Source: Bacillota bacterium
Lineage (GTDB): Bacteria > Bacillota > Clostridia > Tissierellales > Sedimentibacteraceae
Direction: 5' to 3'
Length of the DNA stretch: 64,000 bases
NCBI GenBank assembly: GCA_023453025.1
Contig: JAEXUD010000058.1
Location: forward strand, 1 to 64,000
Positions 35,401-43,904 of this stretch are shown here, one piece after another (the stretch's first letter is position 1; every line of letters starts with the position of its first letter). The notes beneath the pieces were generated by a model. It saw nothing but the letters and a program-made list of their open reading frames with translations, did not search any database and was not told the origin of the DNA. Position numbers and translations under genes: made by a program.

Positions 35401-38400
35401 GATTGCATTATCATCATCAGAGGCTATAACCGGTGAATGGTCAAATTTATCGTCATCAGTCAATGTTATTATATCCTGCTCTTCGCCGTCAGCTTTAAAA
35501 ATACTGTTGGTTACACTGATTTCAGAATCCTTTACAAATGCGGTTTTTTTATTTTCTTCAGTCATGACATTTTTTATATTTTGCCATGCTATAAGCACAC
35601 CGTCTCCCATACCGGCCGCTGTCGGAGCAAAATCTGCCGTAGCATCCTGCCCAAACCATTCGGGCTCCTCCCAGCTTCCGTCTCTGTAAACAGAGTATTT
35701 TAATTGCGTACGATTATTATCGTCTCTGGCAGGATTGTCGTCTGTCCACACCAGCCATCGTTCATTGCCTGAATTTATCTGTTGTACCTCTGCTCTCGGA
35801 TAGATGTTTTCTGTCATAGTTTCAGTGTGAGAGCTTGCAGCTTCTTGGGCTGATGCTGATTTAAATGTCATAAGTCTGCTGCTTTTTTTATTACTTCTTC
35901 CTGCAAGCCACTCAGACCCTCTTTCCAGATAGTTTCTGGAAGTAGGAGCAAACTGTATGTCATCATTTTCTTCATTAAATTCATTACCGGGCAGTCCGGA
36001 CAGCAATCTTACTTTTTGTTTGCCGTTATCCCAGTGTGTGCCGGCTATTTTCCTATAATACACCTCACTTGAATCATATATATAGTAAACATCTATACCT
36101 GCAGCTATATAAGGGTTAACCTCGATATATCCTGTAGGTATATGAAACTCTGCCGGAACATGCCCTTCTACATAGCCTTCAACAGACAATACTTTCTCAA
36201 TTCCTGCACCTATTTCAACATACACATATGGGTCGAATTCGAGAATGCCTTCGAAATCTCTGTCATCATCATAAATATATAACAATCCATAAATGTTGGA
36301 GCCCATTGCTACCTTTCCCCATCCGCCGATGTCTATCTTTGGTATGGTGTAGGGTCTCTTCCAATAATACTGTCCGCTGCCGATTAAACAGTATCTATAT
36401 ATGCCAAATTTCCATTCCTTATCATACCTGCTGTAATAAAACGTTCCATAGAAATCAATTTCGGCTTCTACATCATAGCCTGTAGTAAGCATTTTAGATT
36501 TTTTTGTACTCATGCCATGTCCGGAGCCATATTTATATACAAGCTTTAGCAGACCATCTTCTATTGATCCTTCAAACCTGTTTGTAGTGCCGCCAAGTCC
36601 GAAGCTTTTAACACTATCCATGAGCGGTACTCCATCCAGTATATCTACCTTGCCGCCTGTGAGGCTGCTTATGCTTATAGGTGAATCAATTACATATTTT
36701 CCGTTTGTGTAGCTGATGTTTAGTCTCGGTAAATCTTTCAGCGAAGGATATGGAGCTACAATTACATTTGCGTTTTGCCATGGACTGGAAGCACCGGATT
36801 TTGAAACCATACGCCCGAATAATTCTTCACCTGCCTGCATCTGCAAGCCCGGCTGCAATTCAAAAACAGGTTTTTCCGATTTCATGGATATGCTGCCCAT
36901 AGATGATTTAAGCTCATAATATCCCGGCGTTAATTCATCCCAATTGCCGTCAATTTCAAAGGATAAATCCGGTATGCTAATATTATTTATAAACATAGAG
37001 TTAAGCTTGTAGCCGGTTCTTGTATCTGTTAAGTCTGACTTAATATAGTTTATCCCCGGCTGTTTTACTCTGACTGCCAAATATACGGCGTAATCAGAAC
37101 CCTCATGGTATGCCTCTCCTTTGTCAGATAAATATGGTACATCCTCTGAGCTTGTGAGTTTTAGCGAGTAGGATGTTCCTGTTTCCAGACCTTTTATTAC
37201 ATAGCAGCCGTCTGCCCAACCGTCAATTTTTTCATATTTGGCTAATGTTTTTACTCCGTTTAAATCAAAGTACAGGTCCTGCGGGTAATCAAGCATTCCG
37301 CCCTCATCAATATCATAGAGCTGAATAACCATGCTTTGCTTTTTTGTTGCCTCTGAAATATACACAGGAACTCGTACCGTCTTATTAGTTCCCTCATGTT
37401 TGAAAAGCAGCTCGTAGCTTCCAAAGTACCCTTTGTTCCCATAATTGAAGGAAAACATAGCCTCCCCATTATAAATTGTTTTTACAGTGCCCAGTTCTTT
37501 TACCAGATTGCCATTTTTATAAAGACTCACATTAACTGTTTCGTCTGAAATATACCCAATTGACGGTGAATACAAGGTAATGCTGTAGTTTTCAATATTC
37601 TTAAGTCCATATTGGTTGTTTTCTTCATAAACGGTCAGGCAGCTGCTGTCATTTGGGTAAACTGATACTTGTAAGTCATTTAAACTCAAATCATTTATAG
37701 TTATTGTCTGTTCAAAAACATATGCTATGTCTCTGTTATCTACCAATGTCAAGGTAACCTTGTAGTTCCCGGCATGCCAATAGACATTAACAGGATACAA
37801 TCCGCTGCCTTTTTTGCCGTCTCCAAAATCCCATGTAATTGATTTCAGCGGACGGCTGATTTCTCCCAGCCATCTTGCATTAAATGAAAGTACCTTTTCA
37901 GTTACCCAGGTTGATGGCATATAAAATGAATAGCTCCCGTAGCTTAATCTTTGTGCAGTGGACGGGAAAAACTTTACAGCATCATTTTCTATGCCGGCTT
38001 GATTCTTAACCGCTCCCTTCGGTATGCAAAGCTCGTATGTTTCAGATGTGTTAAGGGGTGAAGCCGGGGTCAAAACAATTTTGTTGCCAACCACACTTGT
38101 ATTAAACTCCACCGGATTACTGCCTGAATCCAGCACTTCAATATTGTCGAAATCAGTTCCTTCAGATAAAGAAGCAGAATAAGGAATTTCAATAGGAGTA
38201 TTTATCGGAAAATCTCCTGCTGAAAGCTTTAATGCATTTATGATATTAAGTGTACCGGCTCCTGTTGTAAAAGACATCTCAAAGCCAAGGTCAGAGCTGC
38301 CGTACAGACTGTCATATGAGCCTCTTACGGTATATTGCGTGTTTGGCTTGAGACTGTAATAATATTTCACTTCCATAAGCACAGTCTTAGCCTCATTTAT

Positions 38401-41400
38401 TGCTCGTAACTCTGTATTAACTATGTTGCCTGTATTGTCCGACAATACCAGGTTTAAATCCTTTACATTTACTGATTCTGAAAAGTTTATTTCAATTGGC
38501 TGGTAAATGTCAACATCAGTTTGTCCGTTAACCGGATAGTGCCCCACTACTGTCGGCAGGATGCTGCTGCTTTTTGTACGGAATTTAATTGTCTTACCTG
38601 CGCTGCTGTTTTCAAATCTGTCTGTAACTGCACCTGCCGGTATTTTCACTTCGTACACCGAACCTGATTTCAGCTTTGTACCTGTGCCAAGAGTCAGGGT
38701 CACTGTATCATCAGCTATGGATTTTGTTGTATTTATTTTATTGTCGCTTATATCAAAGAGTGAAATACCTTCAAATCCGGCTCCTTTACTAATATCACTG
38801 TAGCTATATTTGAAGGAAATTTGTCCTAAATCAGCAGCAACTTCTTTTTCCTTGTCATTTGGCAGCGAAGAAATAACCTCTATATTTCTTTCAGGCTTCT
38901 GTTCAACGCTAAATTCTATATTTAATTCTTCATCCAGGTGATTGTCAGACATATCCCGTATTGTATCAGAAGGAACAATAAGTTCATATTCTGTTCCTGC
39001 CTTCAAATAATCCATCAGATTAACTGTAAGCTTATTTTTAAAAATGCTCACTGAAAAATCAGGCACTTGTATGCCGTTGATTTCTATACCGTAGTCCCCC
39101 AGGCTGCCGGCTGATGCTGACGCCTTTACATCCTCATCAAAGGTTATGATTATTTCCCTTGTATTCCACAAAACATCAGTGCTGTTGTTTTGTGGTGATG
39201 TTGTCATAACCACAGGCACAAAAGTATCCGGCTTTGAAAGCACAGTATAGTTATAGTCCTTGGTATCTGCAGCACTTCCCTTTTCAAAGGCTGCTGTCAG
39301 TGTTACATTTTTATGTCCTTCGCTGTATTCTGGCACTGTGATTTCGCCGCTTTCAGAAATCACCGACGGCATGCCTGAAGTCCATGTTATCAAGGAGCCG
39401 TTAGGCCCTGATGCAGGCAATGACAAGTCTTCGGTTATTGAATACTGTGACAGATTGCCTCCCAGAGTCCGTGATACCCTCAGCCATATTTTATCTGCCG
39501 CTACAGCCTCAGCGTCAGTTTGTTCAAGCTTTTTCACCGAAAACAAGAAACTCTTTTCAACTGTCTCACTGCCTTTGGTTATATAAGCTTTTATAGTTAC
39601 TGTTTTGTCTCCCTCTGTAAATGTCGGACGGTTCACTGTTCCGTCAGTCATTATATATGCTTCATTGCTTGACTCATAGCGTATGGAGGAGCCGTATTGA
39701 CCCAGCGAAGGAAAGTTAAGATTATTAATAACATTATTAATGTGATTTCCCCCTAAAACCCTATTGTAATCCAGCCATTGCACATCAAGCGCCAGCGCTT
39801 CAGCGTCAGTAGCCTGAGGATATACAAATACAGTAAAAATCTTATCATGTTCAATTGTTCCTTTAGTGATTGTTGCTGTCAGAGTTATATACTGTGAGCC
39901 TTCACTGTAGGTCGGACGATTCACCGTTCCGTCAACACCGACAACAGCTTCATTGCTTGACTCCCAAGTAATTACAGAGCCGTTTAACCCCGCAGAAGGC
40001 AGATTCAAGCTTGATACCACCTCATTTAAACTGGCATTGTCACTACGGATAACATCTGCTGTGAGCCATTCATAATCGGCATATGCTGTCTGTGAATCCG
40101 AAGCCGCCAATGCTGTCACATTAATATTAAACACCTTGCTTAATGTAACCTCACCCATGCTTATAGCTGCAGTAAGCTTTACAGGCTGATTCCCCTGTGT
40201 GAATGAAGGGCGGTTCACTGAACCATCTGAAGCAACGATTCCTGCTTTGTCAGACGCCCAGCTTATGGCACTGCCGTTTTCACCGACATTCGGCAGTATT
40301 AAATCCGAAGTTACATTATCCAAGCTGTCATTTCCGTTTAAAATCACTTCATCGGTTAACCAATCTCTGTCAGCAGCGGCTAAGTCTTCATCTCGGACTT
40401 TGACTGTTATGTAAAATTGTTTTTGCATAGAATCACCGCCGATGGATATGGTTGCAGTCAATGTTACATCCTGATCTCCTTGTTCAATCGAAGGTCTTGT
40501 CACGGTACCGTCTGTGTTTAAATAATCTGAAGCATCAGATTCCCAGCTTATTGTACTGCCGTTTAAAGCAGCTGCAGGTAAATTCAAATCTTTTGTAACC
40601 TTATTAAGTGCTTCGTTGTCACCTTTAATCCTGTCCGCAGTCAGCCATGCGAAATCAAACAAGAGTCTGTCCGAATCATTTGCTGACAGCTGCACCTCTG
40701 CTATGCCCATGGCTCCGCCGGCTGTATAAGCTTTAACCTGTGCTGTACCTGATATGCCAGAATATAATTCAACTGCTGCAATCCCTGAAGCATCTGTTAC
40801 TCTGTATGTTGCATCAAGCATGCCAAAGTTGGTGGAAAAGTAAACAGGGAAATTCGCAACAGGATTTCCGTCCAGACTGCGTACAGCAGCAGATATAGTG
40901 CTTGCTGCTTGTCCTGCAGGCGGGTTTGCAATAACAATAACATTTGATGCATCTATAAAATTATATGGCTCAAAGTCAATTGGAGTTGAATCATTTTTAA
41001 AGTACAAGTTTCCTATCTCCGTCTTATCCTTTGCATTTCCCATAGAGCCCATGAAACCTACATAGACCTCACGGACATCCTCTGTATCAAGACCATCTCC
41101 TGCGTCGGTTAAAATCTGATCAAGCTCCAGATTTTCTATCCTCAGATTGCTGTTAACCGGTCTTAAGCCATCCGTACTGAATCTGACCTCCAGTACCTTT
41201 GATGCACCATCATACTCAATCCATACGTTATTGTAAGTGCATGGATCATTTGTATAATCTGATGTTAAAATCTGAGTTGTACGATGTTCATAGTCTCCGT
41301 TATAATATACAGCGGCATTTTCACTGTAACCATAGATGGCACCCTGCCCTGAACCAGAGCCGCTGTAATAATCTGTCAGAAATGCAATGTTAATACTTGG

Positions 41401-42765
41401 CTTAATATCTTCATCATTCAAAGCGTGTCCGAAAACAGAATTACCTGCTGATTGCAGAGTAAATACAAACCCTCCTTCTCCCTTTGTAAAGTCGGGATGC
41501 GGATTGCGGTACGAAAAAGCTGCACTGAAGGATAAGTCTTCTTTTAAACGAATTTTATTTTTGGTAAAAATGCTTCCTCCTGTAGTCGGCTCTGCTGCCC
41601 TGTCATTGTTAAACTGTAAAGCTGTGATCTCATTATTGTCTCTGTCGGTTGTTACAACAGTTCCGGAAACACCGTTGAATTTAAGACGAGTTATATCGAT
41701 AAAATTATCATAGCTTATTGCAAGCGGAAATTCCTCAACGGCGGTAACCACAAGGTTAAATGTCTTTGTATCGTAAGCTTCGCCATAAGATATGACGGCT
41801 GTGAGTGTCACTGCTTGATTTCCCTCATTTATTTCAGGTCTGCTGATATTTCCGTCTGTTGCAATAATGTTTGGATTTGAAGATTCCCATGCTATGTCGC
41901 AGCCTCCGTAGTATCCTGACGGTGACCAACGGCGTTGAGTTTGTACTGGAAGTGAAAGTCTTGTCTTAACGTTATCCTGACTATTGCCGTTCGATATTTT
42001 TTCATATGTAAGCCAATCCTTATCTATAGCAACATTATCATCATCAGTGGGTGCCTGAGCAACCACCTCCAGTTCAAATGTTTTCTGCTTTGATACAGTT
42101 CCGCTGGATATAATGGCTGTAAGTGTTACCGGAGCATTGCCCGTGGCAAAGGAAAAAGGAGGCTGTGTAACAGTTCCGTCTGTTCTAATCCATCTTTCGT
42201 CCGATGATGCCCAAGTGATAGCGCTCCCGTTTTCACCTGTTGTCGGCATATTTACATCGCTTCTGATATCATTGTAATACACGCCGTAATAAATAACACT
42301 CTCGCCTACAAGCCAATCATAATCGGCCTGTACCGCCTGTTCGTCTGCCGTCGGCTCTGAGGGACTAAGTTCTATAACGAAAGACTTCTCGGCATGTGCC
42401 GTGCCTTTTATCAATGCAGCAGTAATAACAACTGTTTTGTACCCTTCCAAATACGAGGGTTTATGTATCACCCCGTTTACTTCAATAAGTGACACATCAG
42501 ATGAAGACCAAGCTATGGAGCTGCCGTACTCCCCTGCTAAAGGCAGGTTAAGGTTTCCGTTAATATTATAATAAATTACTTCACCGTAGGGTGGCGCACT
42601 TTCTTCATAGCTGCCTGCTCCAAATACTAAATCTGATGTTAACCAATCTGCATCCATCGCTACAATTACTTCATCGGTATAAATGCCTTCATCTGCAAAG
42701 ACATATTGTACGTTTGTAGTAAATAGCATCATAATCGCCAGAATTAAACTAATGATTCTTTTCAT
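32491..42765 (-). CDS. giant S-layer-anchored surface protein with Ig, lectin-like, PKD, CARDB and SLH domains
   Basis: A 3424-residue secreted protein with a Sec signal peptide (cleavage near VFADEG, residue 24). In order: three atrophied bacterial Ig-like repeats of about 95 residues (from 39, 149 and 249; each has DWL, then NLPxxGxxGSxIxWxSS, then VxRPxxxxGxxxVTLTA); an L-type lectin-like domain (about 346-600); a Big_1-like domain (605-695); five more Ig-like repeats (705, 800, 898, 993, 1090); four Big_5-like domains (about 1185-1590); a PKD domain (WDFGDG, about 1640); a long beta-rich region; a propeller-like region (about 2330-2700); two CARDB-like domains (to about 2925); two more Big_5 domains; and three SLH repeats (about 3245-3424) that would bind secondary cell wall polymer. 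It probably serves adhesion or carbohydrate binding. It has its own consensus promoter and is monocistronic. Confidence 0.93.
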   Translation of the reverse strand: MKRIISLILAIMMLFTTNVQYVFADEGIYTDEVIVAMDADWLTSDLVFGAGSYEESAPPYGEVIYYNINGNLNLPLAGEYGSSIAWSSSDVSLIEVNGVIHKPSYLEGYKTVVITAALIKGTAHAEKSFVIELSPSEPTADEQAVQADYDWLVGESVIYYGVYYNDIRSDVNMPTTGENGSAITWASSDERWIRTDGTVTQPPFSFATGNAPVTLTAIISSGTVSKQKTFELEVVAQAPTDDDNVAIDKDWLTYEKISNGNSQDNVKTRLSLPVQTQRRWSPSGYYGGCDIAWESSNPNIIATDGNISRPEINEGNQAVTLTAVISYGEAYDTKTFNLVVTAVEEFPLAISYDNFIDITRLKFNGVSGTVVTTDRDNNEITALQFNNDRAAEPTTGGSIFTKNKIRLKEDLSFSAAFSYRNPHPDFTKGEGGFVFTLQSAGNSVFGHALNDEDIKPSINIAFLTDYYSGSGSGQGAIYGYSENAAVYYNGDYEHRTTQILTSDYTNDPCTYNNVWIEYDGASKVLEVRFSTDGLRPVNSNLRIENLELDQILTDAGDGLDTEDVREVYVGFMGSMGNAKDKTEIGNLYFKNDSTPIDFEPYNFIDASNVIVIANPPAGQAASTISAAVRSLDGNPVANFPVYFSTNFGMLDATYRVTDASGIAAVELYSGISGTAQVKAYTAGGAMGIAEVQLSANDSDRLLFDFAWLTADRIKGDNEALNKVTKDLNLPAAALNGSTISWESDASDYLNTDGTVTRPSIEQGDQDVTLTATISIGGDSMQKQFYITVKVRDEDLAAADRDWLTDEVILNGNDSLDNVTSDLILPNVGENGSAISWASDKAGIVASDGSVNRPSFTQGNQPVKLTAAISMGEVTLSKVFNINVTALAASDSQTAYADYEWLTADVIRSDNASLNEVVSSLNLPSAGLNGSVITWESSNEAVVGVDGTVNRPTYSEGSQYITLTATITKGTIEHDKIFTVFVYPQATDAEALALDVQWLDYNRVLGGNHINNVINNLNFPSLGQYGSSIRYESSNEAYIMTDGTVNRPTFTEGDKTVTIKAYITKGSETVEKSFLFSVKKLEQTDAEAVAADKIWLRVSRTLGGNLSQYSITEDLSLPASGPNGSLITWTSGMPSVISESGEITVPEYSEGHKNVTLTAAFEKGSAADTKDYNYTVLSKPDTFVPVVMTTSPQNNSTDVLWNTREIIITFDEDVKASASAGSLGDYGIEINGIQVPDFSVSIFKNKLTVNLMDYLKAGTEYELIVPSDTIRDMSDNHLDEELNIEFSVEQKPERNIEVISSLPNDKEKEVAADLGQISFKYSYSDISKGAGFEGISLFDISDNKINTTKSIADDTVTLTLGTGTKLKSGSVYEVKIPAGAVTDRFENSSAGKTIKFRTKSSSILPTVVGHYPVNGQTDVDIYQPIEINFSESVNVKDLNLVLSDNTGNIVNTELRAINEAKTVLMEVKYYYSLKPNTQYTVRGSYDSLYGSSDLGFEMSFTTGAGTLNIINALKLSAGDFPINTPIEIPYSASLSEGTDFDNIEVLDSGSNPVEFNTSVVGNKIVLTPASPLNTSETYELCIPKGAVKNQAGIENDAVKFFPSTAQRLSYGSYSFYMPSTWVTEKVLSFNARWLGEISRPLKSITWDFGDGKKGSGLYPVNVYWHAGNYKVTLTLVDNRDIAYVFEQTITINDLSLNDLQVSVYPNDSSCLTVYEENNQYGLKNIENYSITLYSPSIGYISDETVNVSLYKNGNLVKELGTVKTIYNGEAMFSFNYGNKGYFGSYELLFKHEGTNKTVRVPVYISEATKKQSMVIQLYDIDEGGMLDYPQDLYFDLNGVKTLAKYEKIDGWADGCYVIKGLETGTSYSLKLTSSEDVPYLSDKGEAYHEGSDYAVYLAVRVKQPGINYIKSDLTDTRTGYKLNSMFINNISIPDLSFEIDGNWDELTPGYYELKSSMGSISMKSEKPVFELQPGLQMQAGEELFGRMVSKSGASSPWQNANVIVAPYPSLKDLPRLNISYTNGKYVIDSPISISSLTGGKVDILDGVPLMDSVKSFGLGGTTNRFEGSIEDGLLKLVYKYGSGHGMSTKKSKMLTTGYDVEAEIDFYGTFYYSRYDKEWKFGIYRYCLIGSGQYYWKRPYTIPKIDIGGWGKVAMGSNIYGLLYIYDDDRDFEGILEFDPYVYVEIGAGIEKVLSVEGYVEGHVPAEFHIPTGYIEVNPYIAAGIDVYYIYDSSEVYYRKIAGTHWDNGKQKVRLLSGLPGNEFNEENDDIQFAPTSRNYLERGSEWLAGRSNKKSSRLMTFKSASAQEAASSHTETMTENIYPRAEVQQINSGNERWLVWTDDNPARDDNNRTQLKYSVYRDGSWEEPEWFGQDATADFAPTAAGMGDGVLIAWQNIKNVMTEENKKTAFVKDSEISVTNSIFKADGEEQDIITLTDDDKFDHSPVIASDDDNAILVWTKSQGLSFTYGEDMDDLKAPANSDSIYFSVWDGDSWSNPEEIENSMPAVIDSTLAMHNGQGLLLYTLDMDNDLLTQHDSEVYYRIYDENRWGEAVRLSDNNVYDSSPKAANVNGEWFITWKQDGSLVYKTALSEEAKSDEFLSQVPDDYKLAVMEGDSPQLAVVYTNTSSDNTKTMCASYYDINKDIWSNIITVGENTGYIRSFSPVFTQDNILNVVYTKAELINKVVEDVSFMSPSDKVDLMLLSYTPKHDLAVDEEYGLQLSPSIPVKGAVTAVSAVIKNAGDFAENATLYLYDGDPADGNLIAAAETDKAIAANSAAELELEWLVGPEERSEYELYAVVSTDEDVHEANEANNTVSLKIAASDIAVTNVDSENIARNDYIVKATVKNTGSTVLEDAAVKVVHEESGQIIESIEIDEIIPGQEMTLSFLFSSQDLAAGEDGSINMYVQATLGHAEKEYSTDNNICHFTLEKAAVTVDTVDPSPNETQISIEKPITISFNVDVEKGEQFDGIELYDEDLNEIAVDKTLAGKALTITPQEALSNSTAYNLYVPVDAVTGVYGHTMNEDYSLNFATTSSSPEIIFAYPGEGMTDIALNSELKVKFNQAVEAGPSFDGIAVYALESKVDSISAQLDGEWLYVKLPSRFRENTAYTLSIPALAVQNSNAEMLGEDYTLSFETLNTEENDDDDEDTSNSPLQNYKLSKSENGSLIIDIDERAMLSAPFRISIPYTPSAKELLSPESIIIKSVDSNGNTAVVMDGHYDLKTKALTFTVLSSGRYIVEFNNVNFNDVSPDSWYKRAVGFIAARGITTGTGNNNYSPDARLKRSDFLVLLMRAYNIAPDANPADNFADGGNTYYTNYLAAAKRLGITEGVGSNMFAPEREITRQEMFTLLYNALKVIDSMPEKISGKTLSGFADENLVASWAREAMSLLVETGTISGNAGRLSPASTTTRAEMAQVLYNLLSK

Positions 42766-42867
42766 AAATTAAACCTCTCCTCTTAATGATGTATGTCGTC
42801 AACCTTTATGGTATTTATATTTAAAAAAATCACGGGCAAAAGTTTCAGACCGCAGTCTGTATAGCTT

Positions 42868-42896
42868 ATTATAGCTTCTATTTTATTCCATGTCAA
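42868..42896 (-). promoter_or_regulatory. perfect consensus sigma-A promoter of the giant SLH gene
   Basis: Minus-strand TTGACA (42896-42891), exactly 17 bases, TATAAT (42873-42868), giving a leader of about 95 bases before a GAGGAGAGG site. Full consensus suggests strong expression of a surface protein. Confidence 0.85.
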
Positions 42897-42962
42897 TGAT
42901 AGAATCATCTGTGTTAAGGGAGTGTTCGAAGTATTCCGGAAACGGGCCTTAGAATGACTGGC

Positions 42963-42989
42963 ACGTATTTTAAATACCAACATACTATG
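42963..42989 (+). promoter_or_regulatory. weak sigma-K-like promoter candidate for ytaF
   Basis: AC at 42963-42964, 16-base gap, CATACTATG at 42981-42989, one base from the CATANNNTA pattern. Placement about 34 bases before the ytaF start is sensible, but AT-rich DNA makes chance matches common. Confidence 0.3.
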
Positions 42990-43022
42990 ATATGGATATT
43001 AATTTACTTGGAGGTTTTAAAA

Positions 43023-43694
43023 ATGGTTATTGAATTGCTTTCATTGCTGGTGCTAGGATTCGCTGTCAGTATAGACAGCTTTGGAGTAGGTTTTACATAT
43101 GGACTGAGGCGTATAACGGTTCCCTTAAAATCTCTTGTAGTAATTATGCTTTGCACCGGCTTAATGCTTTTCGTATCTATGAAGTTAGGTGAGCTTATGA
43201 CTATGTTTATTTCTCCTTCTTTTTCTAAAATATTAGGTGCAGGCATTTTATTAGTTCTTGGATTTTTGTCTTTATATGATGTTCATAGAAATAAAAACGT
43301 CAAGAATATAAGTAATAAAAGGCAAAGCCATAAAAAAGAAGCGTTCAAGATTGTTAAACTATGGTGTATAAAATTCGGCAATATAGCTATTGCAATTCAG
43401 GTTTTAAAAAAACCGGAAATAGCTGATATGGATAATTCCGGTTACATATCAATTAATGAGGCAGTGATTCTGGGTTTAGCTCTTGCCCTTGATGCCTTCG
43501 GAGCAGGAATAGGCGCCGCACTTGTTGGATATTCAACAAAATTAACTGTGATTATTATTTCAATTATGAGTTGTTTATTTGTCCACCTTGGAATCAAGTG
43601 CGGCTTTGTATTAGCTAAAATCAAAAGAATTGATAAATTATCGTATTTTCCCGGATTCATCCTTATTTTGCTGGGTTTAATAAAAGTTATTTAA
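43023..43694 (+). CDS. ytaF: sporulation membrane protein YtaF
   Basis: A 223-residue membrane protein of the YtaF/MntP-like family with about six membrane segments in two related halves. The halves carry LGFAVSIDSFGVGFTYGLRRI near the N-terminus and LGLALALDAFGAGIGAALVGY in the C-terminal half, the paired Asp-containing motifs of this fold. A hydrophilic loop between the halves includes EIADMDNSGYIS, a calcium-loop-like stretch typical of YtaF. In B. subtilis YtaF is a sporulation-linked protein of unknown mechanism. The start is ATG 43023 with TTGGAGG; an upstream in-frame ATG at 42954 lacks a site. Confidence 0.9.
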   Translation: MVIELLSLLVLGFAVSIDSFGVGFTYGLRRITVPLKSLVVIMLCTGLMLFVSMKLGELMTMFISPSFSKILGAGILLVLGFLSLYDVHRNKNVKNISNKRQSHKKEAFKIVKLWCIKFGNIAIAIQVLKKPEIADMDNSGYISINEAVILGLALALDAFGAGIGAALVGYSTKLTVIIISIMSCLFVHLGIKCGFVLAKIKRIDKLSYFPGFILILLGLIKVI

Positions 43695-43708
43695 TGCATT
43701 CACATTCC

Positions 43709-43784
43709 GGGGACGGATCTTACAGTGAACCTCACAAAACCAAAACCCGTTGGCTAGGTCATACTCACTTTAAGATTCGTCCCC
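43709..43784. repeat. REP-like imperfect palindrome bounded by GGGGACG / CGTCCCC
   Basis: Arms 43709-43728 and 43765-43784 match at 18 of 20 positions when folded, with about 36 bases between them. The same ends appear in degraded form at 1609-1659. It is the best-preserved copy in the window and occupies the gap after ytaF; the rest of 43695-43904 holds a CATATCCTA box without a proper -35. Confidence 0.65.
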
Positions 43785-43904
43785 ACTGTTTAGATCGCTA
43801 TAATCATTTTTAAAATTCATATCCTAATATTATAAGCAATAAACTTTTAACTCAGCTTAAAGTGAACTTCTAAGTCCAAAAAAGAATTTGACGGAGGTAA
43901 ACAG

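Noticed and set aside
39495..42660. Repeated blocks in this stretch as a CRISPR or tandem DNA repeat
   Set aside because: They are diverged 95-residue protein repeats in one open frame, not short identical DNA repeats with spacers.
42954..43022. N-terminal extension of ytaF
   Set aside because: The upstream ATG has no ribosome site, and the extra 23 residues precede the conserved YtaF start; TTGGAGG supports 43023.
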